Of a DNA stretch of 64,000 bases, positions 56,620 to 64,000 are shown in pieces. The stretch spans positions 259,687,533-259,751,532 of the forward strand of contig NC_081410.1 in NCBI RefSeq assembly GCF_030272615.1, given 5' to 3'. Both the position numbers and the translations under genes were made by a program. This DNA is from Cryptomeria japonica (lineage: Eukaryota > Streptophyta > Pinopsida > Cupressales > Cupressaceae). Under the pieces are notes generated by a model, which ran no database searches, was not told the DNA's origin, and saw only the letters and a program-made list of their open reading frames with translations. How positions within the stretch are numbered: the first letter of the stretch is position 1; the number at the start of each line of letters is the position of its first letter.

Positions 56620-57838
56620 TGGTAAACAGGAGAAACTTGATGTTCTCCAGTGTCGGGAGAGATTCTCAGCGATGCGATACTTAGTGTCAGAGCTTACATA
56701 GGCAGAGGTGAGACATATAGATGCCTTCAAATTATGCCACTTGTTATACATGCCTGATATTACCCATAATAGGGGATTGTTGACAGCGTTAGCCGAGAGA
56801 TGGCATAGGGAGCATAAAACTTTCCACTTGCCCACGGGTGAGATTAGTGTGACACTTGAGGATGTCTACAGGATTCTCCACATCCTAGTGACCAGTGAGT
56901 TAGTTTAGTATGATTTTCAGGATCGTGGAGGGACAGAGGCGTGCAGAGCCATATTTGGTGATGAGAGAATTTTGAGAGGAGAGATTTGATGGGAGGATAT
57001 GATTAAGTATTATGAGACTCTCCTTGTGATTCTTGCAGGTTTGATTGGGGGATTCATCTGTCCAGACAAGAGATCTCGAGGTTTTGTTGTTGGGTGGGGT
57101 GAGATTCTTCAGAGCATGATGCAGCATCGGACTCAATATGCGTGGGGTGTTTGTATGCTCGCTCATTTGTTTCATGATCTTCATCAGGTTGTTTTCGATG
57201 AGAGTGCTAGTCTGTCGACAGGTTGCACACTTTTGTAGATCTGGTGCTAGGAGAACATTCCTATTACTCGACCTATTCATCATAGAGTTCGTGGTGAGAG
57301 GCAACCATATGTTTATCTGTATGCAGGTATCCTTACTCAACATAAGCTGGGTAAGATGGAGTATTGGCGTTGGGTTCTTGATTCACTGGATAGTGTTATT
57401 TGGAGACCTTATATCGATTGTGAGCCATGGATAGATGATGCACAAACATTACCATTTATTATGCAGAGTAGATATATCATTTGTCGAACTCCATACATTG
57501 TTGAGAGATAGTTGATTAGTCGCATTCTGAGACAGTTTGGTATCATTCAGCCTATGCCTATTGGTGTCACGATATATACATGACGGTACAGGGATAGGCG
57601 AGATTGGGGACCTTCTTTGTCATTTGAGATAGCACGTGCAGAGTTTATGGCTACTCCTAGGGTGGCTTATGATTTGAGATTGCACATTCTAGATCCTGGG
57701 GTTACTGTAGATTATGCTCAGTACATGCTTGCACACCTGTTTCCTTGTATTACCGATCCAACAGATCCTCCTCCCAGCTCAGGAGATGAGGATGACGATT
57801 TAAATAATCCAATTATCAGGAGATGGAGATGGAGATGA
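56620..57838 (+). pseudogene. Plant mobile domain (PMD) protein, antisense ORF of the Tat element
   Basis: One frame throughout. HNRGLLTALAERWHREHKTF, HLPTGEISVTLEDVYRIL match the start of the plant mobile domain (aminotransferase-like, PF10536; usual form L-x-ALVERWRPETHTFH...GE-x-T-x-TL-x-DV). Later parts read WGVCMLAHLFHDLHQVVF, GERQPYVYLYAGILTQHKLG and WEVD-like blocks. In-frame stops are TAG 56699, TAG 56906, TGA 56987, TAG 57236, TAG 57509, TGA 57581 and TGA 57836, with no frameshift. It lies on the strand opposite to pol, between pol and the 3' LTR, the place known for antisense extra ORFs of Tat elements. Protein function is unknown; host PMD proteins (MAIN/MAIL1) act in silencing and genome stability. 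Confidence 0.85.
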
Positions 57839-58735
57839 GAGCTTAGAGTTGCTCAAGAGGCCAAAGGGGATGGAGATGAGGGTGGAGATGGAGGTGGTGG
57901 TGGTAGGAGACCCAGACGGAGAGGAGGTTGATTGAGAGTCTGTGGAGGACCGTTTGGACCAATTGGCAGGATTGGGAGACCATTTTCTATGGGTTGGAGA
58001 GAGGTTGGATGGATTGGGAGGGATACTGGCAAGGCAGGGATGAGATCAGCGAGAGGGTTGCCCTCTATAGGAGGAGGCAGGATGACTGGACTGGATGGGG
58101 GTTGCGGGAGAGGCATTGATTTTGGTCAAATTCAACCAAACCCTAGGGTTATTATAGCTCATGGTGGAGAGGATGAGGATCTAGAGGATCATGTTCCACT
58201 CATTAGACGAAAGGTTTTGAGTGCTACTCGGACTAAGATTCCAGCAGGTGGACATGGAGGTGGAGATGAGGGGATTGGGGGTCATGTTCCTCAGCAGGAT
58301 TTGCTAGAGCAGGAGACCGTGGATAGTCTCAGAGCACAAATAGATCAGCTTAAAGCACAGGTACAGACATTCATGACAGAGAGAGGCAGGGCTGTTAGGA
58401 GACATCAGGATACTTAGGGCCTCCTTGATCACATTCAGTAGGTTGGATCGGGCACTCTCTCAACTGATACAGTTAGAGCACTAGTTCAGGTCGGGAAGGA
58501 GACTTCCCATTGGCGATGACTATACGAGGATTTATTCATAGAGAGCCAGAGAGCAGGTAGCTATCATACCACTGTGAGGATGGATACTAGCAGCGATGGA
58601 GTCATGGGACCTTCTCAGAGGAGTGGTGATCATATGAGACAGACATCTAGAGGATCTTCTCACCCACAGCCACAGAGATGGACATAGTCAAGTGGTAGTG
58701 GTATAGGACAACCTTGATTTGATTTATATTGATGA
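57839..58735 (+). pseudogene. Gly/Arg-rich and coiled-coil tail of the PMD protein
   Basis: Same frame as the PMD. First a DGDEGGDGGGGGRRPRRRGG stretch, then GGPFGPIGRIGRP and similar Gly/Arg repeats, an acidic patch (GGEDEDLEDHVPLIRRK) and a predicted short coiled coil around TVDSLRAQIDQLKAQVQTFM. Stops at about 57929, 58416 and later. The overlapping frame 57928-58119 is a shadow. Total PMD protein would be close to 700 residues. Confidence 0.65.
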
Positions 58736-60192
58736 GGCACTTGTATTTTTTATCCGATCTCATTGTATACTTGGACTTTTTATTGTTTTATGATGATCTA
58801 TATGCAGACATGGACTCTATATGATGATCTTTTATTATGCATGTTACTCTATATGATGATGATCTATATGCATTGATTATATGGATGATGTTATGATCTT
58901 TTCTCTTCATTATGATGATGCAATGATAAATACTTTTGATTTTTGATGGTTTTTTTTTTAAATGCAATAATGAGAATGATTACTAACTTAAAGGACATGT
59001 TGATGAAATGATGCAAATGCAATGATCTATATGGGAATGCAAATGAATGAGTGATTTTATTTCTCTTTTTTTTTTTTTTGTGTGTGTAGGATGATGTAAA
59101 TACAAATGATCTACATGGTATGCTTTTGATTTTTATATGTAATGCTTATAATGATTATGAATCTAAGTGCAAAGATGCAACTAAATGATCTTTAATGAAT
59201 TTTAATGATAATGCAAATAATAATGATGATACACTACATGATTAATGAAATGCACTTAATTGAATGCAAACTAATGCAATGATTAAAATATAACTAAATG
59301 AAATGGATGATGATTAAAATGATTCTAAAAATGAATACACCTATAATGATCAAAGGCAAATTCTTTTTGTTTGTCCAAGTATACTCAATATTTATTCATG
59401 ACCGTTGATCTGCGAATGAAATGAAATGCTTATAATGCAACTGACATTGAATGCTTATAATGCAAATGAATAATGAGCTAATCTAAAATGATCTAACTAA
59501 AAATGATACTGCCATTCTTCATATGTTATCTTGTAACGGTGCTTGATTTCATCATTGAGCTTTAAAATGCTGTCAGAAAATACAAGCAACTTGACATAAT
59601 GATCCAAGATGAACATGGATTTTGATATAGCAAGTTAATACAAGCAACTTCATATAATGAATCAAGTTGACCTGAGTATTTCTTGCAGAATAGACAAGGA
59701 TTATCCCCTTTCATGCATGACTCTGAACATCCTCCTTGATCTTTTGCCGATCATATCCTTAGACAAGTACATACCTTAATAAGAGATAAACCACATACAT
59801 TAATCAAAGAAAATAATCATGCCCCATCATAGCTTCTCTAGTCATGGACATCCTCGAGTCACATAGAGTAGATGATTAGCAATAAAATTAAGATATAAAC
59901 ACTGAATCTTGTATGTCATTCACATGTTCTCATGGTCATCAACTGATATAATCATCTTGATGAATGATCTTTGATAATCCTTTATTACTTGTTGGTTGAT
60001 CCTTCATTTTCATGATTCAGTTGTCATAAGATGCCTTGATCTTCATTGCTTTGTTGCTCGTTATCTGTTTCAAAATCCTAGGTGTTTTTGGTTTTATCTA
60101 AGTTTTCCGAATGTTTTTGGATTTTCAAAGATTTAAAAAATCACCTTAGCAAAAGGAATTAGGATTTTGCCCCCAGCGGAAACAAAACTTTA
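58736..60192. repeat. GATGAT/AATGAT-rich low-complexity DNA in the Tat element
   Basis: Long runs of degenerate ATGATGAT and ATGCAAATGAA words, densest at 58780-59500. No coding region in either strand. It separates the antisense ORF from the end of pol, so it could hold the convergent transcript ends of both. Confidence 0.6.
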
Positions 60193-60498
60193 TTATGGAT
60201 GTATGAATTGATCAAGATCCAAACCATGGTGGGATACAAATGCAGATTGATTGATTCTGATAAAATCTAAGACAGTGACTACGCTAAGTATGTCAAAGAT
60301 TGATAACTGTTGGTAAGCTGCATATTTTCTGCTAAATGGTTCAGAGCAATAGACATGAAAGATGAAATGGATGAGCTCGGAAGTGATAGATGCGATATGA
60401 TGGAGTGGATAGGTGCGCAAAGCGATCTCATAGATAGAGGAACTCACTTTTTAGATAGCGCATGTTTACCAGGTTTTCACCACTTGCTTTTTATTTTT
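60193..60498. other. DNA directly downstream of the Tat pol
   Basis: Short open frames on both strands without domains. No feature recognised. Confidence 0.4.
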
Positions 60499-61239
60499 TT
60501 ATTTGTTTTGCTTTTTTAAGGACTTTATATGCTTTTTATTGATGATTTTGCAGGACTTTAAATCTCCAGCATAGAATTTATTGAGATGAATAGAATTGAT
60601 AGGTTCATCAAACCAATCAACTTCAGGGGTAGATAACTTGTATGCTCCTGAGCTATATGCTTCTACTATGACAAAAGGACCTAACCAATTTGGTTCAAAT
60701 TTACCCTTCTTTTCTTGGTCTTGCTGATTTCTTGGATTCTCCCTTAGAACTATATCTCCAATCTGAAAAATGTGTGGCTTGATTCTGTGATTATAACTTC
60801 TTGCCAGATATAGTTTCAAATGATCTATTGCATTTTGGCGACATTCCTGGATCAGCTCAAGTTCTTGGAGTCTAGAGACTCGTTGTTCTTCCTCTGGTAT
60901 AAGATCTTTCAAGGAAACTTGTAGAGAAGGTATCTCTACTTCTATGGGTAATATGGCTTCTGATCCATAGACTAAGTAATATGGAGTTTCCCCCGTTAGT
61001 GTGTGGATGTTGGTTTGGTATGCCCAAAGAGCAGGATTTAACTGAATGTGCCAGTTGTTTCTAGCTTCATTGACTGTTTTCTTCAAGATTTTCAAGATAG
61101 TTTTGTTTGATGCCTCAACTTGACCATTTTCTTGTGGATAATATGGATTAGAAAACCTATGTTGGATATGAAACTGCTCACATAGTTCCTTCACATCTTG
61201 ATTCTTAAATGGTCGTCCATTGTCAGTGATAATGGTCAT
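60499..61239 (-). pseudogene. Tat integrase, second half
   Basis: Minus strand, open 246 codons: ITDNGRPFKNQDVKELCEQF with the second catalytic Asp, PYYPQENGQVEASNKTIL with the catalytic Glu, WAYQTNIHTLTGETPYYLVY, then the C-terminal GDIVLRENPRN and FEPNWLGPFVIVEAYSSGAY block that ends most Tat integrases. Natural-looking end after SLKKQNK. A frameshift separates it from the first half at about 61250. Confidence 0.92.
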
Positions 61240-61950
61240 AGGAACTCCATAGTGTCAAATTATATAATTCAAGATGAATGATGATATTTGTTTTCCTGTC
61301 ACTTTTGTCAGAGGTACCACTTCAATCCATTTAGTGAAATATTCAGTAGCAGTCAGAATGAACATATGTCCATTAGAGGATGAAGGATTTATCTTTCCTA
61401 CCAAATCAAGACCCCATTGAGAAAATGGCCATGATCCGACCATAGGATACAATTTTTGTGCTGGTGCGTGAATGAGATTCCCATGGATCTGACATTGTTT
61501 TCATTTCTTGGCATATGTGAATGAATATCTCTCCATAGTAGGCCAATAGTAACCCATACAAAGAATTTTATTAGCCAGTGTTAATCCACTTGAGTGTGTG
61601 CCACAAATACCCACGTGAACTTCATTAAGAACTTTCTCATATTCTTCTTGTTCAAGACATCTCAATAAAGTACTATCTAGACCTTGCTTATATAAGGTAT
61701 CGACAATAATAGTATAGTGGGGTAACTGACGGATAAAATTTCTTCTTTGATTGTGGGATAGGTCAGGAGGAAGGATATTCTCTTTTAAGTACTGATAGGT
61801 TTGGCCGTATAAGGATTGACTGGTTTCTGATATATGGAAAATCATGTAGGTATGTCGGGAGTGAATGGTAGGGGTTAAGATATCTTCCACGAGGAATTTG
61901 GAACTCTGTTGATTCTCCTGATTCTGCAAGAGATATGATATTGTAGTCAT
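61240..61950 (-). pseudogene. Tat integrase, first half
   Basis: 61501-61950 has the HHCC-type zinc region (EVHVGICGTHSSGLTLANKI, YYWPTMERYSF) and, after a stop at about 61500, CQIHG and GSWPFSQWGLDLVGKINP with the first catalytic Asp, then YFTKWIEVVPLTKVTGKQI. Broken by one nonsense codon and one frameshift but with all zinc and catalytic residues readable. Confidence 0.9.
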
Positions 61951-61998
61951 TGCATCTGTTGCTTTGTTCTAATTTCTTGGGATTTGAGTGAACGATAC

Positions 61999-62301
61999 TT
62001 ATTCAAAGTGTTCTTTAAACTCTTCTACCAGTTGTTTGTAAGGCATGAGCTTGTCATCCTTAGTTTGATAATCATCATTTATTTGGTTGATGATAAGTTG
62101 TGAATCACCATAGACATGTAATTCCTTGATATTCCATTCAATAGCCATTTTGAGCCCAATAGTCAATGCTTCATATTCTGCAGTATTGTTTGTGCATGGA
62201 AACCGCAGTCTATATGATTTTGGAATTGCGTGTCCTTGAGGTGTGATGAATAAAATTCCTGCACTTGATCCATATTGTGTATAAGAACCATCAAAGTACA
62301 A
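61999..62301 (-). pseudogene. Tat second RNase H (archaeal type)
   Basis: MYFDGSYTQYGSSAGILFIT holds the first Asp, NNTAEYEALTIGLKMAIEW the Glu and ELHVYGDSQLIINQINDDYQ the next Asp. A separate RNase H of this type between the gypsy RNase H and integrase is a known mark of the Tat lineage. Together with the PMD frame it fixes the classification. Confidence 0.9.
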
Positions 62302-62790
62302 TTCCCAAAATTTTGTACTTACTGTCAGAATGTTTGCATCAGGAAATTCAGTGTGTAATGGTATGTCATTTTTGTAAAGGTGCTTCAGCTAATTGATTAG
62401 CAATGACCTGTCCTTTGATAGCTTTTCAATCAACATATTCTATATCAAATTCACTCAGTATCATAACCCATTTGGCTAGTCTGCCTATCAAAATTGACTT
62501 GTTCAACAAATACTTTAGTGGATCTGTCTTTGCTATTAGTTTCATAGAATGAGTTAGCATATAACGTCATAGTTTCTGAGTTACAAATACAATTTCTAGA
62601 CATGTCTTATCTATTGATGTATAATTTAGTTCATAGTCGACAAGTGTTCTTCTGATATTATACACTTCTATTTCTTTTTTTTCTTCATCATTTTGTGCTA
62701 GGAGAGCGCCTAATGATACATTTGTCTTCGAGATATAGAGTAACAATGGTTTCCCTTTGATTGGTGATACCAGTACTGGAGGATTCATGA
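62302..62790 (-). pseudogene. Tat gypsy-type RNase H and linker
   Basis: 62567-62788 reads GKPLLLYISKTNVSLGALLA, NDEEKKEIEVYNIRRTLVDY and ELNYTSIDKTCLEIVFVTQK, the usual gypsy RNase H (normally YxSRxL...E-xNY), though the first catalytic Asp is replaced in LYISKTN (usual LY(I/L)A-x-(S/T/D)). Frames shift at about 62790 and the 62302-62566 linker is degraded. Confidence 0.85.
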
Positions 62791-63698
62791 GATATTCTTT
62801 GATTTTTCATAAAAGCCTTTTCACATTTCTGATCCCATTTGAATGGAACGTTCTTATGTAAAAGATGAGTGAATGGATGAGATCTATCTACTAATTGAGA
62901 GACAAATCTTCTGATTGATTGCAATCTTCCTTGTAAAGATTGCAATTGACTTATGTTCCTAGGTGACTCCATTTCCATGATGGCTTTGACCTTTTCAGGA
63001 TCTACTTCAATTCCACGAGTTGATATAATGTACCTAAGAAGTTTTCCAGAGGTTACTCCAAATGCACATTTCTTTGGATTTAATCTCAACTGGTATCTTT
63101 CTAGCCTATCAAAGATCTTACTTAAGATGTTCAAATGCTCTTGTATTGTATGATATTTTGCAAGTATATCATCTACATAATCTTCCATAAATGTATGCAT
63201 CATATGATGGAAAATTGTTATCATAGCTCTTTGATAAGTTGCTCCTGCATTCTTAAGCCCAAATGGCATAACATTCCAGCAATAAGTACCCCATGCACAA
63301 ATGAATGCCATCTTTTCTTGATCTTCAGGGGTGATTCTTATTTGATTGTATCCTAAGAATCCATCCATTAATGAAAACATCTCATGCCATGCTGATAAGT
63401 CCACAATTATATCAATGTTGGGTAGTGGGAAATCATCTTTGGGACATGCTTTGTTCAAATCTCTGAAATCGGTGCAGACTCTTATGCTTTTATCTAGCTT
63501 TGACATTGGCACAATGATTGAAACCCATTCTGGATAGGCAACAAGTCTTATGAACCCCACATCTAATAGTTTCTTTAGCTCGTCTTTTACAATAAGAGCA
63601 ACGTGTGGATGCATCTTCCTTAGCTTTTGCTTAACTGGTTTTTCTTTTAATTCCACATTGAGATGATGCATTATAAGATCTGGATTAAGTCTTGGCAT
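62791..63698 (-). pseudogene. Tat reverse transcriptase
   Basis: Minus strand from MPRLNPDLIMHHLNVELKEK: KQKLRKMHPHVALIVKDELK, GFIRLVAYPEWVSIIVPMSK, CTDFRDLNKACPKDDFPLPN, MPFGLKNAGATYQRAM and the catalytic EDYVDDILAK, then EVDPEKVKAIMEM, LQSLQGRLQSIRRFVSQLVD. All RT blocks in order, open for over 300 codons with one shift at its C-terminal end. Typical of Tat/Athila RTs, with NKACPKD and YVDD(I/M). Confidence 0.93.
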
Positions 63699-64000
63699 GT
63701 CTGCATAGGACCAAGCAATATTTTTTTAGCGTTGCCTGAAGAATTCTATGTATTCTTTCCTCTCTTTATCTGATAAAGAGGTAGCAGAATGAAGTATCTT
63801 GGGATCCTTTGATGTGCCAATGTTTATTGCTTATGTTGGTTCTATTAGAATAGCACATCTCTCCTGAAAATATGCAGGGAGGATGTCAAACTTTCCATCT
63901 TCTGGTGCCTCAAAGAGGTATTCACCGTTAGATACGTCCTTCATTTTCCCTTTTGATTGATCTAGTATTGCCATGAAATGGTTTTCAACAATAGGTCTCT
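63699..64000 (-). pseudogene. Tat protease-RT linker, runs off the window
   Basis: Minus-strand reading with stops at about 63727 and 63830: ILPAYFQERCAILIEPT, INIGTSKDPKILHSAT, SLSDKERKEYIEFFRQR, NIAWSYADMP, the conserved linker before Tat RT (compare NIGT-x-E-x-P, L-x-E-x-EE-I-x-L-L, FAWSYEDMPG). Protease, gag and 5' LTR would lie to the right of the window. Confidence 0.85.

Noticed and set aside
57928-58119. Trp-rich small frame in the PMD tail
   Set aside because: Shadow of the Gly/Arg-rich tail, which stays in the PMD frame.

Overview
The window is nuclear DNA of a land plant, most likely a seed plant with a large repeat-filled genome. A conifer or other gymnosperm fits best: low GC, old and diverse LTR elements nested in each other, and a host gene whose second intron is either very long or whose 3' part is lost. 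The species call is inference. Only one host gene is recognisable, the 5' part of a mitochondrial LETM1 gene on the minus strand (exons 30851-31452 and 30413-30725, joined over a GC-AG intron). Nearly everything else that can be named is mobile DNA.

1-8.8 kb: a minus-strand Ty1/copia relic (copia-A) whose RNase H is split at 22/3349 by a 3.3 kb solo LTR (LTR-A, target duplication GATCC). Its gag is fused at about 6.9 kb to a Ty3/gypsy RT scrap. 10.9-15.0 kb: three hAT elements, each with terminal repeats, an 8-bp target duplication, arrays of a GACTCGG/CTCGCCGAG motif and a remnant of the transposase C terminus. 15.2-21 kb: a plus-strand gypsy gag-protease relic split by a second LTR of the first family (LTR-B, duplication ATAAG). 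21.7-24.2 kb: two more solo LTRs of unrelated families (duplications ATGCT and GGAGT) only 50 bp apart. 24.6-26.8 kb: 3' half of another minus-strand copia element (copia-B), whose LTR carries six short palindromes upstream of its TATA box. 27.3-28.5 kb: a second copy of the 15.2 kb repeat and a plus-strand gypsy RT scrap.

30.4-32.2 kb: LETM1 and its upstream region. 32.2-35.5 kb: AT-rich DNA with a foldback. 35541-40182: an element with 28-bp inverted ends that encloses about 3 kb of a 20-bp palindromic satellite with higher-order structure and an array of GGGATCCC motifs at one end; I could not place it in a known superfamily, and it is the most unusual object here.

40.9-64 kb is a nest at least four layers deep. 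A copia pol scrap was entered by copia-C (41162-47586, minus strand, duplication CCTCG on the left). The 5' LTR of copia-C was entered at 47587 by a large Tat-lineage gypsy element that runs off the right end of the window. The Tat element was entered by copia-D (49096-55832, plus strand, intact duplication GAGAA). The Tat element has the expected minus-strand RT, RNase H, second (archaeal-type) RNase H and integrase, and downstream of pol an antisense ORF encoding a plant mobile domain (PMD) protein.

The copia-D and PMD coding regions keep one reading frame over long distances but are broken by TAG and TGA (and one TAA) codons. These are the changes expected from C-to-T (or G-to-A) decay of methylated cytosines, so the elements were probably silenced by methylation rather than shredded by indels. 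All boundaries and identities come from reading the sequence by eye; no alignment or database search was run.
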